Source: CAXMQZ01 sp963719055
GTDB lineage: Bacteria > Acidobacteriota > Thermoanaerobaculia > Multivoradales > JAHEKO01
Reading direction: 5' to 3'
Length of the DNA stretch: 64,000 nucleotides
NCBI GenBank assembly: GCA_963719055.1
Contig: CAVRAU010000017.1
Coordinates: 124,001-188,000, forward strand
A model generated the notes under the pieces. The model was not told the origin of the DNA. It made no database searches and was given only the letters and a program-made list of their open reading frames with translations. The position numbers and the translations under genes are program-made. Of the stretch, positions 1-7,813 are shown one piece after another. The stretch's first letter is position 1, and each line of letters starts with the position of its first letter.

Positions 1-399
1 GTACGAAGGCGGTGGCCACAAAGAGCAGGATCCAGAGTCGACTGATCAGATCGTTCGCCAGCAGCTTCTGGTCCAGACGAAAAAGGTAGATGACCAGCGC
101 CAGCAGGAGCATGCCGGTGATACAGACACGGACGATGTCCCAGGTCTCCGCCAGCAGCGAAGCCGTTCTCTGCGAGTGATAGAGGTTGAACCGCAGCAGC
201 AGTGCGCCCCAGATCAGCAGGGCAACGGGCAGAAGAGGCAGATAAAGGCGCAGGGGGTACAGGTGCGACGGGATCAGGCCAACGGCGGGAGAGCACGCTG
301 CTCCGCAGCCAGAACGAGAAGAAGGAAGGCGACGGTCACCAGGAGTAGATCGACGATAAACAGCCCGCCGGTGACGATTCTGGCCCTCTCTTTGAGCAT
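1..399 (-). CDS. Polyprenyl-phosphate sugar phosphotransferase, N-terminal part (runs off left edge, frameshifted)
   Basis: The minus-strand frame starting at 399 (ATG) encodes a hydrophobic membrane N-terminus (GGLFIVDLLLVTVAFLL), then WLRSSVL in a second frame, then PSHLYPLRLYLPLLPVALL and NLYHSQRT in a third. This order (TM1, WLRS, LYPL..YLPLL, YRSHR-like, further TM helices) matches the four- to five-helix N-terminus of WcaJ/WbaP-type exopolysaccharide sugar transferases. Those enzymes load the first sugar onto undecaprenyl phosphate at the inner membrane. The catalytic C-terminal domain is outside the window. Two apparent indels lie near 327 and 290. Family assignment comes from the membrane-domain pattern only. 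It fits the envelope-polysaccharide genes further right. Confidence 0.55.
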
Positions 400-520
400 G
401 AGTGCAGTTCCACCCTATTCAAGCTTCTGCATATTTTATGGGAAACCGGGGGACCTGGGGCTGTGGAGAAGGCAACTGTTTGCCATGCTCCTATAATGCA
501 GGAAACGAAGGAGGAGATTC

Positions 521-916
521 TTGACGGCTAGACAACGTGCGCACGTCAGAGATTCGGCAGCGGTGGACCGGCAGCAGGTCGCTGCTGGCACGGCGACCGA
601 GATGCAGGTGTTGATCGGGCCCGATGAGGGGGCGCCGAACTTCTGGATGCGTCGGTTCATCATGGGTGAGGGAGGTGGCATGCCTCGTCATACCAACGAA
701 GTGGAGCACGAACAGTATGTTCTGCGCGGGCGAGCTCGAATCGGGATCGCGGACGACGTTCTGGAGGTCAAGGCCGGTGACGTGGTCTATATCCCCGCCC
801 GACAGCCCCATTTCTATGAAGTGCTGGAAGCCCCGTTCGAGTTTCTCTGTATGGTGCCCAATACCGAAGACCGAATCCGGGTGGTGGAAGACCCAGGACA
901 GGATTCGCCAGAGTGA
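521..916 (+). CDS. Small single-domain cupin protein
   Basis: This 131-residue protein has one conserved cupin barrel. Cupin motif 1 covers residues 51-70 (GGGMPRHTNE..HEQYVLRG), with H57 and H63 in metal-ligand positions. Motif 2 covers 86-97 (GDVVYIPARQPH), with H97 as the last ligand. The protein is cytosolic: no signal peptide or membrane segment is present. Start is TTG at 521 with a strong ribosome-binding site (AAGGAGGAG) 6 nt upstream. A TATAAT-like hexamer lies at 492-497, but no convincing -35 is visible. The stop overlaps the next gene by 4 bp (GTGA), so the two are probably co-translated. Substrate unknown; small cupins of this kind may be enzymes or sugar/metal sensors. Confidence 0.8.
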   Translation: MTARQRAHVRDSAAVDRQQVAAGTATEMQVLIGPDEGAPNFWMRRFIMGEGGGMPRHTNEVEHEQYVLRGRARIGIADDVLEVKAGDVVYIPARQPHFYEVLEAPFEFLCMVPNTEDRIRVVEDPGQDSPE

Positions 917-2193
917 GCCCGGCGAAGGGGTCCGACCGCCGCGCGATCTGGTCCTGGGGGCTCTTCGACTTTGCCAACTCGCCCTTCACCACCCTGGTGG
1001 TGACCTTCATCTATTCGAAGTACTTTGCCCAGACCATCGCTCCGGACGACATCACCGGTACTGTTTTGTGGTCTCGCGGCGTTACCGTCAGCGCCCTCAC
1101 GGTGGCCGGATTGTCGCCGTTCTTGGGTGCCCTGGCGGACCGAGGTGGCTATCGCAAGAGATTCCTGATGATCGCGACCTACGTCTGCATCGCGGGCAGC
1201 GTGGCTCTGTTCGGAATCTTGCCTGGGCAGGTGATGACCGCGCTGGTCTGTTTCGTCATCGCCAATGTCGGCTTCGAATTGGGGATGGTCTTCTACAATG
1301 CGTTTCTGCCCGATATCGCTCCTCCCGATCGCATCGGACGGATCTCGGGATATGGCTGGGCTCTGGGGTATCTGGGTGGCCTACTGGCGCTGATCGTGGC
1401 CTTGGTCACCTTGGTGCAGCCGGAGGTTCCCTGGTTCGGGCTTTCCCGAGACGCGGGACAGAACATTCGCGCCTCGACCTTGTTGGTGGCGGTCTGGTTT
1501 GCGGTCTTCTCCCTGCCGATGTTTCTCTGGGTCCAAGAGGACAAGTCTCAGATCAGCCGCCAGGGACAGATCATCGGCGACACGACGCGGCAGCTCAAGG
1601 AGACCTTTCGGCAGATCCAGGAGTACCGGCAGATCATCAGGTTCCTGGTGGCTCGTCTGTTGTACAACGACGGTCTGGTGACCATCTTCCAGTTCGCCGC
1701 GATCTACGCAGGAGTCGTGTTCGGATTCGATTTCAAGGAGTTGCTGGTCTTCGGCATCGTCATCAACATCATGTCGGGTCTGGGAGCGTTTGGTTTGGGT
1801 TTCCTGGACGACTATCTGGGCGGCAAACGGACCATACAGATTTCGCTGGTGGGCCTCGTTCTCGCCACGTTGGTAGCGGTGCTGGCTCCGAGTCGGGCCT
1901 GGTTGTGGACGGCTGGGATCCTGGTGGGGATCTTCGCGGGTCCGAATCAGTCGGCGAGCCGGTCGCTGATGGGTCGCTTCGTACCGCCGGACAAGGAGAA
2001 CGAGTTCTTCGGCTTCTTTGCCTTCTCGGGCAAGCTGACGGCCTTTTTGGGGCCGTTCATGTTGGGGGTCCTGACCCAGGCCTTCGGTTCCATGCGGGCT
2101 GGCATCTCGGTGGTGCTGGTGCTCTTTGCGCTCGGGATGATTCTGCTGGCTCGAGTGGACGAGAAAGAGGGAATCGAAGCCGCAGGAAGGTAA
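913..2193 (+). CDS. MFS transporter, UMF1 (Atg22-like) family
   Basis: This 426-residue polytopic inner-membrane protein has about 12 hydrophobic helices. It carries the UMF1/Atg22-like signature near the N-terminus (WGLFDFANSPF, residues 15-25) and the MFS loop 2-3 motif (GALADRGGYRKR, about residues 76-87). A long polar loop sits mid-protein (about 210-240), as is usual in the family. UMF1 members are putative effluxers, often proposed for amino acids; the substrate cannot be read from sequence. The GTG start overlaps the upstream cupin stop. The acyltransferase starts 3 bp downstream, so cupin, MFS and acyltransferase look like one transcription unit. Confidence 0.85.
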   Translation: MSPAKGSDRRAIWSWGLFDFANSPFTTLVVTFIYSKYFAQTIAPDDITGTVLWSRGVTVSALTVAGLSPFLGALADRGGYRKRFLMIATYVCIAGSVALFGILPGQVMTALVCFVIANVGFELGMVFYNAFLPDIAPPDRIGRISGYGWALGYLGGLLALIVALVTLVQPEVPWFGLSRDAGQNIRASTLLVAVWFAVFSLPMFLWVQEDKSQISRQGQIIGDTTRQLKETFRQIQEYRQIIRFLVARLLYNDGLVTIFQFAAIYAGVVFGFDFKELLVFGIVINIMSGLGAFGLGFLDDYLGGKRTIQISLVGLVLATLVAVLAPSRAWLWTAGILVGIFAGPNQSASRSLMGRFVPPDKENEFFGFFAFSGKLTAFLGPFMLGVLTQAFGSMRAGISVVLVLFALGMILLARVDEKEGIEAAGR

Positions 2194-2196
2194 ATT

Positions 2197-3528
2197 GTGT
2201 GGTTACTTCCGGTCCTTTCCGGTATTTCTCGGGCTGCGGCCCGGAGCTTCTACCGCCTGCAAGTCGCCGGTCCTGAGGTACCGACACAGGGCCCCGTCCT
2301 GTTGTTGGCGAACCATCCAAACTCTCTGCTTGATCCGGCACTGGTGGCGGCGGCGGTGAGGCGACGGGTTCGGTTCCTCGCCAAGTCCACCCTGTTCACG
2401 GATTCTCGGGTGGGTTGGCTGGTGCGCGGTTCCGGGGCCATCCCGGTCCATCGTCGCTCCGACGATCCAGAGGCCGCCTCGCGCAACGTCCGGATGTTCG
2501 AGTCCGTCTTCCAGGAATTGGCGGCAGGGGCGGCGGTGGGGATCTTCCCGGAGGGCCTCAGTCACAGCTCCTCGTCGCTGGCCAAGCTCAAGACGGGCTC
2601 GGCGCGCATCGCCCTGGGCGCCTATCCCCAGACGGGCGTGTTTCCCTTGATCCCCATCGGGCTGGTTTTGCGGGACAAGGGGGCCTTTCGTTCCGAAGTC
2701 CTGGTGATCCGGGGAAGCGCCGTTAGGTGGGACGATCTGGCAGACAGAGGAGCCGAAGACCAGGAGGCCGTGCGCGAGCTGACGGCGCGACTGGACGAAG
2801 GGTTGCGCGAGGTGACGGTGAACCTGGAGCACTGGGAGGATCAACCGCTGGTGGACTGCGCCCAGGCCGTTTGGTCTGCAGAGATGGCAGCGGCCGGGGA
2901 GGAAGTCGAGCAGGTGAAGCGGGCCCAGACCACGGCCAGGGTTCTGGCGGATCTACGCCGCCACCCAGAGGGCAGGTGGCAGGACCTGGCGCGGGATGTC
3001 AACGTGCACCGTCGTCGTCTGGCGGTTCTCGGTCTCGAGCCCACCGATCTGGACGCCAAGCTCGATCTCGCCACGGGGGTCGGCTGGACAGCGAAGCGGC
3101 TGCCGCTGATGGGCCCTCCGGCCGTGCTTGTGGGGCTGACGGGCGCGGTCCTCTTCTGGGTTCCCTATCAGATCACCGATCGAATCGTGCGGGCCATGCG
3201 GCCGGACGACGACCAGAGCTCCACGTACAAGCTGCTGGTGGGTGCGGGGGTGTATCTGATCTGGATGGTCTTGCTGTCAGTCCTGGCCGGGTGGTTGCAG
3301 GGTCCTTGGACGGCCCTGATCGTTTTTCTGGTCTCACCCTTCTTCGGTCTGGCGGGCCAATGGGTTCGCGAGCGCTGGCGGGGAGCCTGGAAGGACGTGC
3401 GTCGTTTCTTCTTGCTGCGCTCTCGCCGGGAGATCAGACGCCGGTTGAAGGAGGATCAGACGCAGCTGGCCGAGCGGCTGCACTCGGCCTACGAGGAGTG
3501 GCGAAACCTGGAGTCGCCGCAACGCTGA
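2197..3528 (+). CDS. PlsC-type glycerolipid acyltransferase with C-terminal membrane domain
   Basis: This 443-residue protein has an N-terminal acyltransferase domain. H40 and D46 lie in NHPNSLLDP, the His-x5-Asp variant found in GPAT/Gat-like members. The acyl-acceptor-phosphate motif IFPEG is at 116-120, followed by SHSS and LKTGSARIA. The family moves a fatty acyl group from acyl-CoA or acyl-ACP to glycerol-3-phosphate or lysophosphatidate at the inner membrane. The C-terminal half is unusual for short PlsC: two to three hydrophobic helices (about residues 305-395) and a basic Arg-rich tail. This resembles the longer 1-acyl-G3P acyltransferase-like proteins of Bacteroidetes and Acidobacteria. 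Start is GTG 2197, 3 bp after the MFS stop. Confidence 0.85.
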   Translation: MWLLPVLSGISRAAARSFYRLQVAGPEVPTQGPVLLLANHPNSLLDPALVAAAVRRRVRFLAKSTLFTDSRVGWLVRGSGAIPVHRRSDDPEAASRNVRMFESVFQELAAGAAVGIFPEGLSHSSSSLAKLKTGSARIALGAYPQTGVFPLIPIGLVLRDKGAFRSEVLVIRGSAVRWDDLADRGAEDQEAVRELTARLDEGLREVTVNLEHWEDQPLVDCAQAVWSAEMAAAGEEVEQVKRAQTTARVLADLRRHPEGRWQDLARDVNVHRRRLAVLGLEPTDLDAKLDLATGVGWTAKRLPLMGPPAVLVGLTGAVLFWVPYQITDRIVRAMRPDDDQSSTYKLLVGAGVYLIWMVLLSVLAGWLQGPWTALIVFLVSPFFGLAGQWVRERWRGAWKDVRRFFLLRSRREIRRRLKEDQTQLAERLHSAYEEWRNLESPQR

Positions 3529-3538
3529 GCGGGTCGCT

Positions 3539-4507
3539 CTACCAGGGCAGGGCATCCAGATCTACGTTGCCGCCAGACAGAATCACTCCCACCCTCTTGC
3601 CGGTGACATCGATGCCGGCCGCCGACAAGGCGGCCACCGGCACCGCGGCAGAAGGTTCGATGAGGATCTTCATACGCATCCACACCGTCCGCATGGCCTC
3701 GATAATGGCGGACTCTTCGACCGTGACGATGCCTTCTACACCGGCGCTGATCATGGCGAAGGTCAACTCCCCGAGACAGGTTCGCAGACCGTCGGCGATC
3801 GTTGTCGGGGGGTCGATAGCGGGCTGAATCGAGCCGCTCGCCAAAGATCTGGCCGCATCGTCCGCAGCGAGGGGCTCGGCTCCGATGACCAGGGTTGCGG
3901 GCGATATCGATTGGACGGCGAGGCACGTGCCACTCAGAAGTCCGCCGCCACCGACCGGTGCGAGAAGCAGATCCAGCTCGGGGATCTCCTCGAGGAGCTC
4001 TTTGGCGGCGGTGCCCTGTCCGGCGATGATGCGCGCATCGTTGAAAGGGTGGATGAGCGTCGCCCCGGTCTGGTCCGTCAGCCGTGTCAGAGCCGATTCC
4101 CGGGCTGCGGCCCCGGGTGGGCAGGTGACGATTCGAGCGCCGTAGTCCGCTACCGCCGCCAGCTTGACGGCGGCCGAGTTCTCGGGCATGACGATCGTTG
4201 CCTGGGCACCGCGGAGTCTGGCGGCGAGAGCCAGGGCCTGGGCGTGGTTGCCGGAAGAGTGGGCAACGACTCCGCGAGCCAGCTCTTCCGGGGTGAGTGA
4301 AAACACCGCGTTGCAGGCTCCGCGAAATTTGAAGGCCCCGACCTTCTGGAAGTTCTCGCACTTGAAGAAAAGTTGCGCACCCGACTGTTCGTCGAGGTAA
4401 CTGGAAGTCAGCACAGGGGTGTGGTGCGCGTGCGGCCGGATCCGCTCGTGCGCCGCCATCAAATCGTCAGGGGTAGGGGGATTAATGCCCTCTCGGCTCC
4501 GTGACAT
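3539..4507 (-). CDS. Threonine ammonia-lyase / serine-threonine dehydratase-like PLP enzyme
   Basis: This is a 322-residue fold-type II PLP enzyme. The PLP lysine is K60 in GAFKFRGA, the substrate loop SSGNHAQ is at 84-90, and the phosphate-binding glycine loop GGGGL is at 186-190. The C-terminal SGGN motif is also present. The family deaminates L-threonine or L-serine to the 2-oxo acid; related members racemise serine. There is no C-terminal ACT regulatory domain, so it resembles catabolic threonine dehydratase or serine racemase rather than feedback-regulated IlvA. The start was set at MSRSRE (4507), although the frame stays open far upstream across the opposite-strand gene. It converges with the acyltransferase (10 bp apart) and diverges from the dGTPase gene. 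Confidence 0.88.
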   Translation of the reverse strand: MSRSREGINPPTPDDLMAAHERIRPHAHHTPVLTSSYLDEQSGAQLFFKCENFQKVGAFKFRGACNAVFSLTPEELARGVVAHSSGNHAQALALAARLRGAQATIVMPENSAAVKLAAVADYGARIVTCPPGAAARESALTRLTDQTGATLIHPFNDARIIAGQGTAAKELLEEIPELDLLLAPVGGGGLLSGTCLAVQSISPATLVIGAEPLAADDAARSLASGSIQPAIDPPTTIADGLRTCLGELTFAMISAGVEGIVTVEESAIIEAMRTVWMRMKILIEPSAAVPVAALSAAGIDVTGKRVGVILSGGNVDLDALPW

Positions 4508-4519
4508 AGTGGACCCATC

Positions 4520-5524
4520 ATGACAGAAGTCTTCTTGAAATCGAGCCGGGAAGAGCGCGAAGCCAGGGAGCGCGAGGTGCTGGCCCAGGGGGCGACTTTG
4601 TCGGCAGCCAGCAGGGGCCGGGCGGTGCCGGAAGATCCCGACCCCTATCGCACAGCGTTTGAACGGGATCGGGACCGCATTCTTCATTCCAAGGCCTTTC
4701 GTCGCCTGAAGCACAAGACACAGGTCTTCATCAATCCGGAAGGCGATCACGTCGTGACTCGGCTGACCCACACCTTGCAGGTCGCACAGATCGGTCGATC
4801 GCTGGCCGTCGTCCTGGGGCTCAACGAAGCCCTGGTCGAGGCCATCTGTCTGGGGCATGAGTTCGGTCACCCGCCGTTTGGCCATATCGGTGAGGAGGCC
4901 TTGAGCCCGTACGTCGATGGCGAGTGGCTGCACTCGGAGCAGAGCGTGCGGGTATTGGAGGTCCTGGAACCCCTGAACGTGACTTGGGAGGTCCTCGACG
5001 GAATTCGTGCCCACACCTGGAAGATCGACCCGGGGCCGGCGACCGCAGAGGGCATGATTCTCAGATACGCGGATCGGATCGCCTACCTGGTGCACGACAT
5101 GCACGATGCCGTGCGCGCCGGGATCCTCGAGATCGAGGATCTGCCGGCCCAAAGCGTGGCGCTCTTCGGTCGGCCTGGACGCGAGTGGATCGCCCGCATG
5201 ATCCGGTCGGTCCTCGACGAGTCCCATCGTCGGGGCGAGATCTCGATGGAGCCTGAAATTCTGGCAGGGATGTTGGAACTGCGCCAATTCATGTTCGAGA
5301 AGGTCTATCTGAGACCCGAAGCGCGACGGCAGGCAGAGAAGGTCATCAAGGTAATTCGGGATCTGGTCGACTACTATCTGGAGTCTCCCGACGAGATGCC
5401 GGAAAGCTATCGCCAACGCGACGAGTCGCTGGTGACCCAGGTGATCGACGTGGTTGCCGGCATGACCGATCGATACGCCCTGCGCGTCCACGATCAGATC
5501 TTCAGACCGACCCGAGATCTCTGA
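4520..5524 (+). CDS. dGTPase-like HD-domain triphosphohydrolase
   Basis: This 334-residue cytosolic protein matches the short dGTPase-like family in length and layout: AFRRLKHKTQVF (59-70), the first metal His in RLTHTLQV (H84), the HD motif region (112-124), and ADRIAYLVHDMHDA later. Family members hydrolyse dNTPs to deoxynucleosides and triphosphate and can influence phage resistance. The usual His-Asp pair reads His113-Glu114 here (LGHEFGHPPFGHIGE; codons CAT GAG), a conservative change in a metal ligand. Its start lies only 12 bp from the divergent PLP-enzyme start, so any promoter must sit inside that neighbour's coding sequence. Confidence 0.88.
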   Translation: MTEVFLKSSREEREAREREVLAQGATLSAASRGRAVPEDPDPYRTAFERDRDRILHSKAFRRLKHKTQVFINPEGDHVVTRLTHTLQVAQIGRSLAVVLGLNEALVEAICLGHEFGHPPFGHIGEEALSPYVDGEWLHSEQSVRVLEVLEPLNVTWEVLDGIRAHTWKIDPGPATAEGMILRYADRIAYLVHDMHDAVRAGILEIEDLPAQSVALFGRPGREWIARMIRSVLDESHRRGEISMEPEILAGMLELRQFMFEKVYLRPEARRQAEKVIKVIRDLVDYYLESPDEMPESYRQRDESLVTQVIDVVAGMTDRYALRVHDQIFRPTRDL

Positions 5525-5549
5525 GGCTTCGCGTCGCGGACCCGTGGCC

Positions 5550-5566
5550 ATTCTGGAGACCAGAAT
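5550..5566. other. Perfect short hairpin between dGTPase and phnD genes
   Basis: ATTCTGG is followed by a 3-nt loop (AGA) and CCAGAAT, a perfect 7-bp stem 26 bp after the dGTPase stop. No T tract follows, so it is not a standard intrinsic terminator. It could be an RNA stability element or a protein-binding palindrome. Seen directly; role unknown. Confidence 0.3.
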
Positions 5567-5625
5567 CCGCCCGAATCCGCGCTAAACTGGGCCCTCGAAC
5601 AACCGAGCTGACGGACTCGCACGGC

Positions 5626-6999
5626 ATGAGCAAATCGAACTGGGCACCCCGGATTGGCTGGACACTGGTTTGTCTGGTGTTTGTAGCTTTCGTCTGGGGG
5701 ATGAACCGTCGTGGCCGGCTGGAGGCCAAGGGCGAGGAAGTCATCCGCATGCTCTTCGTGCCCTCGGTGGAGCAGGGCACGCTGGTGGAGCGCGGCGATG
5801 AACTGGCGCGCTTCATCCGCGAGGATTCGGGGCTGGTTCTGCGCTCCGAGGTACCGACCAGCTATGCGGCGGTGATCCAGGCTCTGGGGACCCGGCAGGC
5901 GGATGTGGCGTGGATGCCTGTCTTCGCCTACGACATCGCCCATTCCCGCTATGGCGCCGAGGCCAAGCTGCAGGTGGTGCGCTCGGTCGAGCGTCAGGCG
6001 GTACTGATCGCTCGCACCCTACCGGGAGATCCTCGATCCATCGCCGATCTGGCTGAACGGGGAGTCGCGGTACCCCGCAGCTTGCCACTGGCCCTGCGCG
6101 AGATGCTGGTAGAGACCTTGAATCAACAGGCGCCCGGCTGGGTCGAGGTTGCCGCCGACAGTGACAAGGCCGCGGTTCGACAGCTGGTGGAGAACCCCAC
6201 GAAAGTGGCTGCTGCCGCGAGCTCTTATGTGCAATCGGGACCGTTCGACATGGTGGGCGATGGTCGCAAGGAGCTCGAATACGATCGCCCCGGAACCCTG
6301 GAGACGACGACCATTCTCTACACGACTGAGGACACGGTCTCGGAGCGGGCCAGCGTCTACTACGGGTGTGTCTACTCACGAAACGATTCCGGGGCTCGTC
6401 GACTCGAGGACTTCACCGGCCGCACCTTTGCCTTCTCGGATGAGACTTCCGTTTCAGGCCACATCTTCCCCCGCATGTTGCTCGACAGAAACGACGTGAC
6501 GCTGGGCCGTGTCTACTACGCGGGCGGTCACCCGAATGTGGTGCAGGCGGTCTGGGACGGCAAGGCGCTCGGTGGCTCCGCCTTCTATTCACCCCCCAGC
6601 GCCCAGCAGCTGGCGGAGGGACTGTACGTCGGCGACGCGCGCTATCTCCTGCTGAAGCGTATGGACACCGATGAACGGCGACGGGCCTTTTTGGAGGAGT
6701 TGCGAGTCCTGAAGCTCACCGACCCCATCCCCAACGATCTCTGTGTAGTTCGCCAGGGCTTTCCAGAGAAGATCTGGCAGCGGTTTCTGGAGTCGTTCGA
6801 TCGCTTCCTGGAGACCCCCCAGGGCAAGGACGCTTTTGCCGATATTCTGGCGGGAGTGGCGGTAACCCGAACAGACGACTCGGTGATGGATGGCTTCCGC
6901 GCCGCCCTCGATGCCGCCGGGATGAGCGCCGACACCCTACTCCAGTCGGAGGAAGAAAAGCTGGAAAGAAGGCGCCAAGCCGAAGAGGCCAACCCATGA
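5626..6999 (+). CDS. phnD: PhnD-like phosphate/phosphonate-type ABC substrate-binding protein, extended
   Basis: This 457-residue exported binding protein is anchored by one N-terminal helix (residues 10-25) rather than an obvious lipobox or cleavage site. After the anchor come PhnD-type features: PSVEQGTLVERGDELARFI, ADVAWMPVFAYD, then RLEDFTGRTFAFSDETSVSG and the GGHPNVVQAVWDGKALGG stretch typical of the ligand-binding second lobe. It is about 120-150 residues longer than common PhnD. A SIADLAERGVAVPRS segment looks like an extra, degenerate copy of the LxDLxGxxxAF lobe. ATGA overlap with the ATPase gene and the downstream permease define a phnD-C-E operon. Ligand could be phosphonate, phosphite or another small anion; this is not decided by sequence. 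Confidence 0.8.
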   Translation: MSKSNWAPRIGWTLVCLVFVAFVWGMNRRGRLEAKGEEVIRMLFVPSVEQGTLVERGDELARFIREDSGLVLRSEVPTSYAAVIQALGTRQADVAWMPVFAYDIAHSRYGAEAKLQVVRSVERQAVLIARTLPGDPRSIADLAERGVAVPRSLPLALREMLVETLNQQAPGWVEVAADSDKAAVRQLVENPTKVAAAASSYVQSGPFDMVGDGRKELEYDRPGTLETTTILYTTEDTVSERASVYYGCVYSRNDSGARRLEDFTGRTFAFSDETSVSGHIFPRMLLDRNDVTLGRVYYAGGHPNVVQAVWDGKALGGSAFYSPPSAQQLAEGLYVGDARYLLLKRMDTDERRRAFLEELRVLKLTDPIPNDLCVVRQGFPEKIWQRFLESFDRFLETPQGKDAFADILAGVAVTRTDDSVMDGFRAALDAAGMSADTLLQSEEEKLERRRQAEEANP

Positions 7000-7806
7000 C
7001 CGCTCGGCGGGTGGCGGCTGACGACGCTGGTTCTGACCTGGCGGTGCGGGTCGCAGGCGTGTCCAAGGTCTTCCCCAACGCTATTCAGGCGCTGGACGAT
7101 GTCAGCCTCGAGGTGCACCAAGGCGAGTTCCTGGTCGTGATCGGGCTCTCGGGCTCGGGCAAATCGACCTTGCTGCGTTGTATCAATCGACTGGAGACAC
7201 CGAGCGCGGGCCGGATCTGGATCTCCGGTCGCGAGATCACCCAGCGCCGAAGGTGCCGAACTGCGCCGACTGCGCACCGATATCGGCATGATCTTCCAAC
7301 AGTTCAACCTCGTCAAACGGCATACCGTGCTCGCCAATGTGCTGTCCGGCTATCTCGGACAGACATCGCTGGCTTCGAGCCTGTTCCTGCGCTTCACCGA
7401 TGAAGAGAGGGACCGGGCCCAGGCATGTCTGGACCGGGTCGGACTCGGAGATCGGGGTGGCAGCCGCGCGGATGCGCTCTCAGGAGGCCAACAGCAGCGG
7501 GTCGCCATCGCCAGGGCGCTGATGCAGCAACCCCAGCTGATCTTGGCGGACGAGCCGGTCGCTTCTCTGGACCCGGCCCTGCGGCACTCGGTCATGCGGC
7601 ATATCGAGGCCCTGAACAGAGAAGAGGGAATGACCGTTGTGTGCACCTTGCATGACATCGATCTGATCGACCGCTATGCCAGCCGCGTGGTGGCGCTGCG
7701 CGATGGCAAGCTGGTCTTCGAAGGCCAGCCGGAGAGTTTCGACGGCGACACCTTCCGCCAGATCTACGGTGAAGACGCCGAACCGACAAGCCGGTTGGCA
7801 GGATGA
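6996..7806 (+). CDS. phnC: Phosphonate-type ABC transporter ATP-binding protein (one frameshift)
   Basis: The first frame (6996 to about 7245) encodes the N-terminus with Walker A GLSGSGKST (residues 50-58). The second frame continues without loss: AEGAELRRLRTDIGMIFQQFNL (split by residues either side of the Q-loop), signature LSGGQQQRVAIARAL, Walker B LILADEPVASLDP and the H-loop in CTLHDIDLIDRYA. One extra base near 7245 (in CCCAGCGCCGAAGG) explains the break. All catalytic elements survive on both sides, so a sequencing indel is more likely than a dead gene. It energises uptake through PhnE. The start overlaps phnD by ATGA, and phnE begins 7 bp after the stop. Confidence 0.85.
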
Positions 7807-7813
7807 GAAACTG

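Noticed and set aside
624..2276. 550-codon plus-strand open frame overlapping cupin and MFS genes
   Set aside because: Low-complexity Arg/Gly/Ser-rich translation in another frame of two clearly conserved genes.
3539..5551. 670-codon open frame on the minus strand across the dGTPase gene
   Set aside because: Only its last 323 codons encode a recognisable enzyme. The upstream part is antisense to the conserved dGTPase gene and has no domain pattern.
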